Assembly (NCBI GenBank): GCA_024707205.1
Contig: JANQAD010000001.1
Coordinates: forward strand, 1,887,979 to 1,951,978
Source: Demequina sp.
Lineage (GTDB): Bacteria; Actinomycetota; Actinomycetes; Actinomycetales; Demequinaceae
Length of the DNA stretch: 64,000 nt
Direction: 5' to 3'
Each line of letters begins with the position of its first letter. Positions within the stretch are counted from its first letter, which is position 1. Of the stretch, positions 46,227 through 55,226 are shown piece after piece. Position numbers and translations under genes: made by a program. The notes under the pieces are model-generated. The model ran no database searches. It was not told the DNA's origin and saw only the letters and a program-made list of their open reading frames with translations.

Positions 46227-47252
46227 TTACGCCTTGGAGAAGGTCAGCTCGTTGTGCTCAGGGATGTGGTCCACGTGGAGTCGCTTGCGGAACACCCAGT
46301 ACGACCACGCCTGGTACGCGAGCACGATCGGGGTGAAGATAGCGGCGACGATCGTCATCACCTTGAGGGTGTAGTCGGTGGACGAGGCGTTGTATATCGT
46401 GAGCGAATTCGCGGGGTCGTTGATCGCAGGCATGACGTTAGGGTAGAGCGCCCCGAAGATGAATACGACGGCGGCCGCGATCGCGACGGCGTTGAAGGCG
46501 AAGGCGAGCCCGAACTTCTTGGCGCCCACGAGGTACCACGCGGCGACCAGCGAGACGGCCGCGACGCCGACCGCACCCCACGTCCACGCGTTGCGCGAGT
46601 AGGCGAGCTGGCCCCATACGGCCCACGCGCCAGCGGCGACGATCGCGAAGAGGCCGAACTGCTTGGCGAGCTTCTCTGCGCGCTCGCGCACGATCCCATC
46701 GGTCTTGAGCGCCAAGAAGATGGACCCGTGGCTGAGGAACAGCAGCAGCGTCACCACTCCGCCCAGCAGGGCGAACGGGTTGAGCAGGTCAAAGAAGTTC
46801 CCCGAGTACTGGTGGTTCTCGTCGAGGTTGACTCCGCGCACGAGGTTGGCGAACGCAACGCCCCACAGGATGGAGGGGAACCATGCGGAGGTGATGATCA
46901 CCCGGTCCCACCGACGCCGCCACGCGTCGGAGTTGATCTTCCCTCGGTACTCGATGGCCACGGCGCGGACGATGAGGGCCACCAGGATCAGCAGCAGCGG
47001 CAGGTAGAACCCGGAGAACATCGTGGCGTACCACTCGGGGAACGCGGCAAAGGTGGCGCCGCCGGCGGTGAGCAGCCACACCTCGTTGCCGTCCCACACG
47101 GGGCCGATGGTGTTGAGCGCCACGCGACGCTCGGTGTTGTTGCGTCCCACGATGGGCATGAGCATGCCGACGCCGAAGTCGAAGCCCTCGAGTACGAGGT
47201 AGCCCGTCCACAGGACGGCGAGGAGGATGAACCAGACGAGTGCGAGTTCCAT
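46227..47252 (-). CDS. cydB: Cytochrome bd ubiquinol/menaquinol oxidase subunit II
   Basis: CydB (341 aa), membrane subunit of the bd terminal oxidase. The N-terminus LALVWFILLAVLWTGYLVLEGFDFGVGML is the family signature, and NTIGPVWDGNEVWLLTAGGATFAAFPEWYAT follows. Eight to nine helices. It is 9 bases downstream of cydA. Confidence 0.96.
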   Translation of the reverse strand: MELALVWFILLAVLWTGYLVLEGFDFGVGMLMPIVGRNNTERRVALNTIGPVWDGNEVWLLTAGGATFAAFPEWYATMFSGFYLPLLLILVALIVRAVAIEYRGKINSDAWRRRWDRVIITSAWFPSILWGVAFANLVRGVNLDENHQYSGNFFDLLNPFALLGGVVTLLLFLSHGSIFLALKTDGIVRERAEKLAKQFGLFAIVAAGAWAVWGQLAYSRNAWTWGAVGVAAVSLVAAWYLVGAKKFGLAFAFNAVAIAAAVVFIFGALYPNVMPAINDPANSLTIYNASSTDYTLKVMTIVAAIFTPIVLAYQAWSYWVFRKRLHVDHIPEHNELTFSKA

Positions 47253-47261
47253 GGCGGCCTC

Positions 47262-48737
47262 CTAGTACGCGAACGACAGGGGTCGGGAGGCGTCAACCTC
47301 GTCTGGATGAGGCGGCGGTTCCACTTGCGGCGCGCCCTCCACCGCGTAGCGATGAATGAGCCGGAACCAGAACACCCCAAGCACCGCGTACACGAGGGTG
47401 AAGGTGATCATCGACGTGAGTACGAGGCCGGCGGACACGGCCGTTGACACGCCGAACGTGGTCAGCAGGAAGATCTGGTCGGAGCCGGTGGGATTGGGCG
47501 CCACCACGAACGGCTGGCGGCCCATCTCCGTGAAGATCCAGCCAAAGCTCGCCGCGAGGAACGGCATGGGCAGTGACACGAGCGCCAGCCCTCCGAGCCA
47601 CCTCTGATCCGCGGCCCGCTGCTTGCGGGTGAACCACAGCACGGCGAGCGCGAGCGCGGCCGAGAAAACCGCGAGCCCGATCATCAGGCGGAACGACCAG
47701 TACGTGATCAGCAGGTTGGGCTGGTAGTGGATCTCGTTGCCGTTGGCGTCGGTCGCGCCGTACCTCTCCGCGTACTGCGGCTGCAGCTGGTTCAAGCCGG
47801 TGACCTCGGCGTTCCAGTCCCCGGTGGCGAGGAAGCTCAGGAAGCCGGGGATCTTGATCAGAGTCTTGACGTCGTTGCAGTCGGTGGCGCCGAGGTGCCC
47901 GATCGACAGGATGGAGAACGCGGCAGGCTGCTCCGACTCGCACAGCGCCTCGGCCGCCGCCATCTTGATGGGCTGCTGCTGGAACATCAGCTTGGCCTGC
48001 TCGTCACCCGTGATGAGAATGCCGATCCCCGAGACGATCATCACCCACGCGCCGAACCGGGCCGCCGTGCGATACATAGGCAAGTCAGCGTCGGTCTTGT
48101 CCGCACGTGCCTTCTTGACCATCCAGAACACCGCGATGCCGCACACGAACGTGCCCGCCACGAGGAACGCGGTGGAGATCACGTGTGGAAACGCGACCAG
48201 CGCCGTCGTGTTGGTGAGCACATCGACGATGCTCTTCATCTCCGCGCGGCCCGTCTCCGGGTTAAAGACGGCGCCGACCGGGTGCTGCATCCACGAGTTC
48301 GCGGCGATGATGAAGTAGGCGCTCAGGGTGGAGCCGATCGCGAGCGCCCAGATGGTCGCGAGGTGCACGCCCCGCGGGAGCTTGTCCCAACCGAAGATCC
48401 ACAGGCCAAGGAACGTGGACTCGAGGAAGAACGCGATCAGCGCCTCCATCGCGAGTGGCGCGCCAAAGATGTCGCCGACGTAGCGGGAGTACTCGGACCA
48501 GTTCATGCCGAACTGGAACTCCTGCACGATGCCCGTCGCCACTCCGAGCGCGAAGTTGATCAGCAGGAGCTTTCCGTAGAACTTGGTGAGCCGCAGCCAC
48601 TTCTCGTTTCCGGTGCGATACCAGGCGGTCTGCATGATGGCGACCAGCGCCGAGAGGCCGATGGTGAGCGGCACGAGGATGAAGTGATAGACGGTGGTGA
48701 TGCCGAACTGCCACCGTGCAAGGTCAAGCGCTTCCAT
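47262..48737 (-). CDS. cydA: Cytochrome bd ubiquinol/menaquinol oxidase subunit I
   Basis: CydA (491 aa) carries hemes b558, b595 and d and the quinol site of the high-affinity, proton-pump-free oxidase. The N-terminus MEALDLARWQFGITTVYHFILVPLTIGLS contains the heme His region, GRQPFVVAPNPTGSDQ is the GRQPW-type motif (here F for W), and the Q-loop is short as in Gram-positive forms. It is first in cydABDC, a set used under low oxygen. The start is divergent from rne with a 363-base gap. Confidence 0.96.
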   Translation of the reverse strand: MEALDLARWQFGITTVYHFILVPLTIGLSALVAIMQTAWYRTGNEKWLRLTKFYGKLLLINFALGVATGIVQEFQFGMNWSEYSRYVGDIFGAPLAMEALIAFFLESTFLGLWIFGWDKLPRGVHLATIWALAIGSTLSAYFIIAANSWMQHPVGAVFNPETGRAEMKSIVDVLTNTTALVAFPHVISTAFLVAGTFVCGIAVFWMVKKARADKTDADLPMYRTAARFGAWVMIVSGIGILITGDEQAKLMFQQQPIKMAAAEALCESEQPAAFSILSIGHLGATDCNDVKTLIKIPGFLSFLATGDWNAEVTGLNQLQPQYAERYGATDANGNEIHYQPNLLITYWSFRLMIGLAVFSAALALAVLWFTRKQRAADQRWLGGLALVSLPMPFLAASFGWIFTEMGRQPFVVAPNPTGSDQIFLLTTFGVSTAVSAGLVLTSMITFTLVYAVLGVFWFRLIHRYAVEGAPQVEPPPHPDEVDASRPLSFAY

Positions 48738-49100
48738 GGGGCAGGGGGGACCTTTCTATGCTCCTACTCGCGAATCTACTCAGTGCCCCGCTCGGGCGCA
48801 CCAGGACCAAGGTCCCGGGTGCGTCTCGCGGCTCGCCGGTAGTTGGGGGCTGGGGCTTTGGACGCCACTGTGTCACAATGGTCACCAAGGATGCGCCCAG
48901 CCACACCGGACGCCACCCGCGCGACACTCGCAGTCAACGAATTGCTGCCAGTCCCGTCAGAACTCGCCTCACAAGGTGGGTTATCGGGGATGGGCGCACA
49001 ACAAAGACTGCCGCGATCAGACTTGCGCGGTCGGAGACTCCGAACCGCGATTGACATATATCGACGGCCCGTGTGGGGGTCGCCGATCAGGAGTACCCGC
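48738..49100. other. Intergenic region between cydA and rne
   Basis: 363 bases with no convincing gene: the frame upstream of rne stays open from 48843 but has no ribosome site and ordinary-looking junk translation. It must contain the cydA promoter (minus strand) and the rne promoter. TTGACA at 49051-49056 has no good -10. A hairpin is possible with GGCGCACC (near 48797) and GGGTGCG (near 48818). A long rne leader would fit the known self-control of RNase E mRNAs in other bacteria, but that is inference. Confidence 0.4.
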
Positions 49101-51302
49101 GTGAGCGAGGACAACACCACACCCGAACTTCCCTCCACCGCCGTGATCTTCCAGGCGCCGGAGCCCATCTCCCAGCCGGCGCGTTCGCGCCGTGCCTCTG
49201 CCCCCGCCGGCCCGCCTTCGGTGCCCGACGCTGGGGCCGAGTCCGCGCCCGCCGCACCTAAGGCGCCGCGCAAGAAGGCCGCTCCCAAGTCCGCTCCCAA
49301 GTCCGGCGCGAAGGCCAAGCCCGCGACCGAGGGCGAGGCAACGCCCAAGCCCGAAGCGACGAACGAGCCGAGCCCCGAGGCCGGCGAGTCCGCAGGTGAC
49401 GGCGGCGAATCCGGCGAATCCGCCGAGGGCGCCGCGCGCCGCAGGCGCCGCCGCGGCGGCCGCGGTCGGGGCAAGAAGACCACGAATGGCGCGGGCGGCG
49501 ACGAGCAGCAGGACGCCACCGACGCCGAAGGCGACGACGGTGCGGAAGGCGAGTCAGCGTCGGGCGATGGCGAAGGTGAGGGCGCGGGAGCCAAGCGCCG
49601 CCGCTCGCGTGGCTCGCGCGGCGGCGCCTCGACCGCCGCTGCGGACGACCAACTGCAGGGCTCCACGCGACTGCAGGCCAAGCGCCAGCGTCGGCGTGAG
49701 AACCGCGACGGCCAGCGCCGCCGCCCCGTGATCTCCGAGGCCGAGTTCCTGGCCCGCCGCGAGTCCGTGAAGCGCTCCATGGTGGTGCGCGAGAAGGACG
49801 GCCGGGTGCAGATCGCGGTGCTCGAGGACGACGTGCTCGTGGAGCACTACGTCTCGAGCCAGGCGCAGGAGTCGATGGCGGGCAACGTCTACCTGGGCCG
49901 AGTGCAGAACGTGCTGCCTGGCATGGAGGCCGCGTTCGTGGACGTTGGCCGCGGCCGCAACGCCGTGCTCTACGCGGGCGAGGTCAACTGGGACGCCGCG
50001 GGGCTCGAGGGCAAGCCGCGCCGCATCGAGCTCGCGCTCAAGCCGGGCGACACCGTGATGGTGCAGGTCACCAAGGACCCCATCGGCCACAAGGGCGCTC
50101 GCGTCACGTCGCAGATCTCTCTCGCGGGCCGCTTCCTGGTGTACGTGCCGGGTGGGGGAGTGACCGGTATTTCGCGCAAACTGCCTGATACCGAGCGTGC
50201 TCGCCTCAAGAAGCTGCTGCGCGAGGTCATCCCCGCGGACGCGGGCGTCATCGTGCGCACCGCCGCCGAGGGTGCCTCGGAGGAGGAGCTGCGCGCGGAC
50301 GTCGAGCGCCTCAAGCGCCAGTGGCAGACCATCGAGGACGAGGTCAAGAACGGCAAGGCCCCCAAGCTGCTGCGCGGCGAGCCCGACATGGCCATCCGCG
50401 TCATCCGCGACATCTTCAACGAGGACTTCGACTCGCTCACCATCCAGGGCGAGGACACGTGGAACTCGCTGTCCGCCTACGTGGGCCAGGTGGCGCCCGA
50501 CCTCATGCCTCGCCTCCACAAGTACGTCGCGGACGGCGACGTCTTCAAGGACTCGCGCATCGACGAGCAGCTCGCCAAGGGCATGGACCGCAAGGTCTGG
50601 CTGCCGTCCGGCGGCTCGCTGGTCATCGACCGCACCGAGGCCATGACGGTGATCGACGTCAACACCGGCAAGTTCGTGGGCAAGGGCGGCACGCTCGAAG
50701 AGACGATGACGCTCAACAACCTGGAGGCCGCCGAGGAGATCGTGCGCCAGCTGCGACTGCGCGACATCGGCGGCATCATCGTGATCGACTTCGTCGACAT
50801 GCTGCTCGAGTCCAACCGCGACCGCGTGCTGCGGCGCCTCATCGAGTGCCTTGGCCGCGACCGCACCAAGCACCAGGTGGCCGAGGTCACCTCGCTCGGC
50901 CTGGTTCAGATGACGCGCAAGCGCGTGGGGCAGGGGCTGGTCGAGGCGTTCTCCGAGACCTGCGAGCACTGCAAGGGCCGCGGCTTCCTGGTGCACGGCG
51001 AGCCCGTCGCCGAGGCCTCGGAGAAGCAGCCGGAGGCCCGACGCTCTAGTCGCGGTTCGCGCGGCGGCGCCAGCAAGGCGCCGGTTGAGCACAACCACAA
51101 CCACGGGGCTGCCAATGTGGAGACGCACGCGCTCGACGACCGCGAGGACGCGCGCGCGGCGGTGAAGGCGACCTTGGCTTCCATTGCTGCGGCCGCCGAG
51201 AAGGCCCACCCGCACGAGGACGGCGAGGTTACGGCGGAGACCGTGGACGTGCCCGTGGAACTGCCGGAGCCAACCGAAGAGCCAGCCGAGCAGCAGGCCT
51301 GA
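49101..51302 (+). CDS. rne: Ribonuclease E/G
   Basis: Main endoribonuclease for mRNA decay and rRNA processing, 733 aa from GTG 49101 (AGGAG at 49089-49093). Residues 1-200 are a low-complexity, Ala/Lys/Arg-rich region (APRKKAAPKS, ARRRRRRGGRGRGKK), typical of actinobacterial RNase E and probably an RNA or partner platform. The S1 domain follows (GNVYLGRVQNVLPGMEAAFVDVG), then DNase-I-like catalytic motifs TVIDVNTGKFVG and IIVIDFVDML with the two metal Asp residues, and the zinc-link TCEHCKGRGF. The C-terminal tail is acidic with His-Asn repeats. Upstream of rplU-rpmA-obgE as in many Actinobacteria. Confidence 0.93.
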   Translation: MSEDNTTPELPSTAVIFQAPEPISQPARSRRASAPAGPPSVPDAGAESAPAAPKAPRKKAAPKSAPKSGAKAKPATEGEATPKPEATNEPSPEAGESAGDGGESGESAEGAARRRRRRGGRGRGKKTTNGAGGDEQQDATDAEGDDGAEGESASGDGEGEGAGAKRRRSRGSRGGASTAAADDQLQGSTRLQAKRQRRRENRDGQRRRPVISEAEFLARRESVKRSMVVREKDGRVQIAVLEDDVLVEHYVSSQAQESMAGNVYLGRVQNVLPGMEAAFVDVGRGRNAVLYAGEVNWDAAGLEGKPRRIELALKPGDTVMVQVTKDPIGHKGARVTSQISLAGRFLVYVPGGGVTGISRKLPDTERARLKKLLREVIPADAGVIVRTAAEGASEEELRADVERLKRQWQTIEDEVKNGKAPKLLRGEPDMAIRVIRDIFNEDFDSLTIQGEDTWNSLSAYVGQVAPDLMPRLHKYVADGDVFKDSRIDEQLAKGMDRKVWLPSGGSLVIDRTEAMTVIDVNTGKFVGKGGTLEETMTLNNLEAAEEIVRQLRLRDIGGIIVIDFVDMLLESNRDRVLRRLIECLGRDRTKHQVAEVTSLGLVQMTRKRVGQGLVEAFSETCEHCKGRGFLVHGEPVAEASEKQPEARRSSRGSRGGASKAPVEHNHNHGAANVETHALDDREDARAAVKATLASIAAAAEKAHPHEDGEVTAETVDVPVELPEPTEEPAEQQA

Positions 51303-51609
51303 CCCGGCCGCAGCGTCGGGCATCCTGTGTCCGCCACGACGGTTGACACGGCAATCCAGCGTTTTCCGTGCCTGAAACCGCCGATCAACCGTTGTAGCGG
51401 ACGGGAACGCGCCCTCTAGGCGAGGTCGGTGACGCTTAACCGGGCCGCGGCGTCGGGCCGTGCTGGACCGGAGGGACGGATCCCCGATCCATCCCTCTCC
51501 AACGCGAGTTTTCGCGAACCAGAGGGACTGAACGCGCGACCGTCCCCGCGGTCGCGCGCGAAGTGGCGAACCGCGTGAGTTCTCCGGCGCCAGCAACCGG
51601 GCGCGGCGT
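51303..51609. other. Structured non-coding spacer after rne: several large hairpins
   Basis: No gene is visible. There is an 18-bp imperfect stem (51329-51346 with 51385-51402, one mismatch and one G-U) whose loop holds a nested stem CACGG/CCGTG (51347-51351, 51366-51370). Further on are CGCGA/TCGCG (51503-51516) and CGCGCGACCG/CGGTCGCGCG (51533-51558). One AGCGTCGGGC word follows the rne stop at 51312, and a partial one lies near 51449. The stems could end rne transcription or belong to a small RNA; no T-run follows the big stem. Confidence 0.55.
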
Positions 51610-51639
51610 TTGACCGGACCCCCCTCGAACGGGTACATT
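51610..51639 (+). promoter_or_regulatory. rplU promoter
   Basis: -35 TTGACC (51610-51615), 18-bp spacer and -10 TACATT (51634-51639) predict a start near 51646, giving an 85-base leader to rplU ATG 51732. Confidence 0.65.
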
Positions 51640-51647
51640 TGTACGTC

Positions 51648-51701
51648 GGCGCGAGAGCGCCCCAACCCGCCTGCGCCCACCTTGGGTGCGGCTGCGGCGG
51701 G
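51648..51701 (+). promoter_or_regulatory. Structured rplU leader, possible L21 autoregulatory element
   Basis: The 5' leader folds into GGCGC-GAGA-GCGCC (51648-51661, a GNRA-type loop) and a longer interrupted hairpin from CCCGCC (51666-51671) to GGCGGG (51696-51701). L21 leaders that bind the ribosomal protein are known in Firmicutes; an actinobacterial counterpart is inferred here from position and structure only. Confidence 0.45.
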
Positions 51702-51731
51702 AAATCTGACTAGACGTAAGAGGAACGCATC

Positions 51732-52040
51732 ATGGTGTACGCGATTGTGAAGGCCGGTGGCCGCCAGGAGAAGGTCTCCGTTGGCGACATCGTCGTGGTC
51801 AACCGCCTGAAGGCGGAGGCGGGCTCGTCCATCGAGCTCGCGCCGCTGCTGCTCGTCGACGGCGAGACGGTGACCTCGGACGCGAAGGCCCTCGCCAAGG
51901 TGAAGGTCACCGCTGAGGTGATCGGCAACGAGCGCGGCCCCAAGATCGACATCCTCAAGTACAAGAACAAGACCGGCTACCGCAAGCGCATCGGCCACCG
52001 TCAGGACCTGACGCGGCTGAAGGTCACGGGCATTAAGTAA
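51732..52040 (+). CDS. rplU: 50S ribosomal protein L21
   Basis: L21 (102 aa), large-subunit 23S rRNA-binding protein. [19 protein letters not shown] is the standard start, and [19 protein letters not shown] the C-terminal signature. An AGAGGA ribosome site precedes it. First of rplU-rpmA-obgE-proB. Confidence 0.98.
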   Translation: MVYAIVKAGGRQEKVSVGDIVVVNRLKAEAGSSIELAPLLLVDGETVTSDAKALAKVKVTAEVIGNERGPKIDILKYKNKTGYRKRIGHRQDLTRLKVTGIK

Positions 52041-52055
52041 GGCGAGGAAGAACTT

Positions 52056-52313
52056 ATGGCACACAAAAAGGGCGCAAGCTCCTCCCGCAACGGCCGCGAC
52101 TCCAACGCGCAGTACCTCGGCGTGAAGCGCTTCGGCGGCCAGGTCGTCTCCGCCGGCGAGATCATCGTTCGCCAGCGCGGCACCCACTTCCACCCCGGCG
52201 AGAACGTTGGCCGTGGCAAGGACGACACCCTGTACGCCCTCGCCGCCGGCGCGGTGCAGTTTGGGCAGCGTCGCGGCCGCAAGGTCGTCGACATCGTGGT
52301 TGCCGAAGCGTAA
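52056..52313 (+). CDS. rpmA: 50S ribosomal protein L27
   Basis: L27 (85 aa), whose N-terminus reaches the peptidyl-transferase centre. [20 protein letters not shown] has no Firmicute-type cleavable prefix. [21 protein letters not shown] is the signature. GAGGAAG ribosome site; 15 bases after rplU. Confidence 0.98.
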   Translation: MAHKKGASSSRNGRDSNAQYLGVKRFGGQVVSAGEIIVRQRGTHFHPGENVGRGKDDTLYALAAGAVQFGQRRGRKVVDIVVAEA

Positions 52314-52330
52314 CCGCACTCGTTTTCCGC

Positions 52331-52361
52331 TCAGGGGCGCGCCGCATGGCAGCGCCCCTGA
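52331..52361 (+). terminator. Hairpin between rpmA and obgE (terminator or attenuator)
   Basis: TCAGGGGCGC (52331-52340) pairs with GCGCCCCTGA (52352-52361), a perfect 10-bp stem with an 11-base loop. Without a T-run it may only reduce read-through from the ribosomal genes into obgE. Confidence 0.6.
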
Positions 52362-52395
52362 CGCATATCTAGGCTCATTTCGTTAGGAGGGCGCC

Positions 52396-53937
52396 ATGGC
52401 TTCGTTCGTCGATCGCGTGGTCCTCCACGTCACGGCCGGCAATGGCGGGCACGGGGTTGCGTCCGTTCACCGCGAGAAGTTCAAGCCCCTCGGCGGGCCC
52501 GACGGCGGCAACGGCGGGCGCGGAGGTTCCGTCATCGTTCGTGTGGGTTCGCAGATGACGACCCTGCTCGACTACCACCACGCCCCGCACCGCCGCGCGC
52601 AGAACGGCGCCCAGGGTGCAGGCGACATGCGCCACGGCGCCAACGCGCCCGACCTCGTGCTCGAGGTGCCCAACGGGACGGTGGTGAAGTCCGGCGAGGG
52701 AGAGGTGCTCGCGGACCTCGTTGGCGAGGGAGCGTCGTACACCGTGGCGGCCGGAGGCCAGGGCGGGCTCGGCAACGCCGCGCTCGCGACCACCAAGCGC
52801 AAGGCGCCCGGATTCGCGCTGCTCGGCGAGCCCGGCGAAGAGGCGTCCGTTGTTCTCGAGTTGAAGTCCATCGCCGATGTGGCGCTCGTGGGGTATCCGT
52901 CCGCGGGCAAGTCCTCGATCATCGCCGCGATGTCCGCCGTGCGCCCCAAGATCGCGGACTACCCGTTCACGACGCTCGTGCCCAACCTTGGGGTCGTTGA
53001 AGCGGGAGGCGCCCGGTTCACGATCGCCGATGTGCCAGGGCTTATCGCCGGAGCCAGCGAAGGCAAGGGCCTCGGCCACGACTTCTTGCGGCACATCGAG
53101 CGCTGCTCGGTGATCGCGCACGTGCTGGACACCGCCACGCTCGAGAGCGACCGCGACCCGCTGCGGGACCTCGACGTGATCTCCGCAGAGCTGCGCGCCT
53201 ACAGCGGCGACGAGGCCATCAGCGGTGTGCCGCTCTCCGAACGCCCCCAGATCATCATCCTCAACAAGGTGGACGTTCCCGACGGCCGCGATCTCGCGGC
53301 CATGGTCCGCCCGGAGCTCGAGGAGCGCGGGCTGCCCATCTTCGAGGTGAGCGCCGTGTCTCACGAGGGGCTGCGCGAGCTTGGCTTCGCGCTCGCCCGC
53401 ATCGTGGCCGAGGAGCGCGCCAAGGCGCCAGAGCTCGAGGCCGCGCCCATCGTCATCCGCCCGCGGGCCGTGAACGATTCCGGATTCACCGTCACCCACG
53501 TCCGCGACGGCGCCGAGGACTACTTCCAGGTGCGCGGCGTCAAGGTGGAGCGCTGGGTCAAGCAGACCAACTTCACGAACGACGAGGCCGTCGGCTACCT
53601 CGCGGACCGCCTCGCGAAGGCGGGCGTGGAGGACGCGTTGTTCAAGGCCGGCGCCGTTCCCGGTTCCGAGGTGGTCATCGGCGCTCGCGAGGGCGGCATG
53701 GTCTTCGACTGGGAGCCCACGATGATGGCCGGCGCCGAACTGCTCGGCGCCCGCGGCTCCGACCTGCGCATCGAGCAGCACGAGCGCGCGGAGCGCGCCA
53801 CTCGCGCCCAGAAGCGCGAGGAGCACAAGGAGCGCTTCGAGGGCCGTGCGGCGGCGCGCCGCGAACTCGACGAGGAGCGCGGTGCGGGACACTGGACCGA
53901 CCCCAAGCGCGACGATCAGGACCTGGAGGACGAGTGA
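52396..53937 (+). CDS. obgE: GTPase ObgE/CgtA
   Basis: Essential ribosome-associated GTPase (513 aa). ATG 52396 follows TAGGAGG. Domains: Gly-rich Obg fold (residues 1-158; [18 protein letters not shown]), G domain with G1 GYPSAGKSS (about residue 165), switch II DVPGLI, NKVD and SAVS, and the OCT domain typical of Gram-positive Obg (about 345-430). The extended acidic/basic C-terminal tail is common in Actinobacteria. Its stop overlaps the GTG of proB. Confidence 0.97.
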   Translation: MASFVDRVVLHVTAGNGGHGVASVHREKFKPLGGPDGGNGGRGGSVIVRVGSQMTTLLDYHHAPHRRAQNGAQGAGDMRHGANAPDLVLEVPNGTVVKSGEGEVLADLVGEGASYTVAAGGQGGLGNAALATTKRKAPGFALLGEPGEEASVVLELKSIADVALVGYPSAGKSSIIAAMSAVRPKIADYPFTTLVPNLGVVEAGGARFTIADVPGLIAGASEGKGLGHDFLRHIERCSVIAHVLDTATLESDRDPLRDLDVISAELRAYSGDEAISGVPLSERPQIIILNKVDVPDGRDLAAMVRPELEERGLPIFEVSAVSHEGLRELGFALARIVAEERAKAPELEAAPIVIRPRAVNDSGFTVTHVRDGAEDYFQVRGVKVERWVKQTNFTNDEAVGYLADRLAKAGVEDALFKAGAVPGSEVVIGAREGGMVFDWEPTMMAGAELLGARGSDLRIEQHERAERATRAQKREEHKERFEGRAAARRELDEERGAGHWTDPKRDDQDLEDE

Positions 53938-55052
53938 GCGACTCACGCGCCGCAATCGCCGGCGCGCGTCGTGTTGTCGTCAAGGTTGGCTCCTCGTCTC
54001 TCACCGGCGCTGACGGGCACCTCGACGAGGCCCGTCTCGCTGTCATCGCCGACGCAGTGGCGTCGATTCGCGCGAACGGCCGAGACGCCGTGCTGGTCAC
54101 CTCCGGTTCCATCGCCGCTGGTATCGGTCCCCTGAACCTGCCGTCGCGTCCCCGCGAGCTCGCGCTCCAACAGGCGGCGGCGTCGGTTGGCCAGGGCAAG
54201 CTCATCGCCGCGTACTCCACCGCGTTCGCGCGACACGGCCTCACCGTTGGCCAGGTGCTGCTGACGGGCGACGACCTCGTTCGCAGGGTCCACTACGGAA
54301 ACGCGCAGCGCGCGCTCGCCCGCCTGCTGGAGCTCGGCATCCTGCCCATCGTCAACGAGAACGACACGGTCGCGACCGACGAGATCCGCTTTGGCGACAA
54401 CGACCGCCTCGCGGCGCTCGTCGCGACCGTCGTCCACGCGGACGCGCTCGTGCTGCTCACGGACGTCGACGCGCTGTACACCGCAAAGCCGGGCACCGTG
54501 GGAGCGCGCCGAATCGCCACGGTGAGCGGGCCGTCGGACCTGGAGGGCGTGGACGTGAGCCAGCGCGGCACCGCCGTGGGCACGGGCGGGATGCTCACCA
54601 AGCTTGAGGCCGCGGCGATGGCCACCTCCAACGGCATGCCCGCGCTGCTCGCGGCCGCCGCGGACGCGTCTGCCGCGGTCATGGGCGAGGACGTCGGCAC
54701 GCTGTTCGTCGCGACGGGCAAGCGCTCGGCGACCCGCCTCACGTGGCTCAAGCACGCCGCGAAGACCCACGGCCAGCTGGTGCTCGACGCGGGGGCCGCT
54801 CGAGCGGTCTCCGGCGGACGCGCGTCCCTGCTCGCGGCCGGCGTGACCGCGGTGCGTGGTGACTTCGAGGCAGGGGACCCCGTGGAGATCGTGGGTCCGG
54901 ATGGCGTCGTCATCGCCCGCGGCCTCGCCGCGTTCCCCGCCTACGAGATCCCCGCGATGCTCGGACTGTCGACCACCGAGCTCAAGAACACGCTCGGCGA
55001 GCACTTCGCGCGGCCGCTGGTGCACATCGACGACCTCATCGTGGTCGAGTAG
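53934..55052 (+). CDS. proB: Glutamate 5-kinase
   Basis: ProB (372 aa) phosphorylates glutamate in the first step of proline synthesis. [20 protein letters not shown] and [15 protein letters not shown] are the amino-acid-kinase motifs, [20 protein letters not shown] the substrate loop, and the C-terminal 75 residues are a PUA domain. GTG 53934 overlaps obgE by 4 bases. proA follows at 59010, separated by the ATPase and patatin genes, so the pathway genes are near but not contiguous. Confidence 0.96.
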   Translation: MSDSRAAIAGARRVVVKVGSSSLTGADGHLDEARLAVIADAVASIRANGRDAVLVTSGSIAAGIGPLNLPSRPRELALQQAAASVGQGKLIAAYSTAFARHGLTVGQVLLTGDDLVRRVHYGNAQRALARLLELGILPIVNENDTVATDEIRFGDNDRLAALVATVVHADALVLLTDVDALYTAKPGTVGARRIATVSGPSDLEGVDVSQRGTAVGTGGMLTKLEAAAMATSNGMPALLAAAADASAAVMGEDVGTLFVATGKRSATRLTWLKHAAKTHGQLVLDAGAARAVSGGRASLLAAGVTAVRGDFEAGDPVEIVGPDGVVIARGLAAFPAYEIPAMLGLSTTELKNTLGEHFARPLVHIDDLIVVE

Positions 55053-55226
55053 CCGAGCAGCGCGCCGAACCCAACCCCGCCGTCGGACCGCTTCCAACGT
55101 CCCAACCGCCCGGGGCGCTTTCGAGGCCAAGAATGGGCCGCAAACCTGCTGTGAGCGGTTGAGGCTTTTGAGGCGCTCCGCCCGAGCTCGCGCCATAGAC
55201 TCGTCGTGACCGTCCAAGGAGGACAT

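Noticed and set aside
48843-49100. Upstream extension of the rne reading frame to 48843
   Set aside because: No ribosome site, and GTG 49101 with AGGAG fits far better; the extension does not look like protein.
49554-52319. A 921-codon open frame on the minus strand opposite rne, rplU and rpmA
   Set aside because: It is antisense to three certain genes, arises from high GC3 in the opposite strand, and its translation is low-complexity with no motifs.
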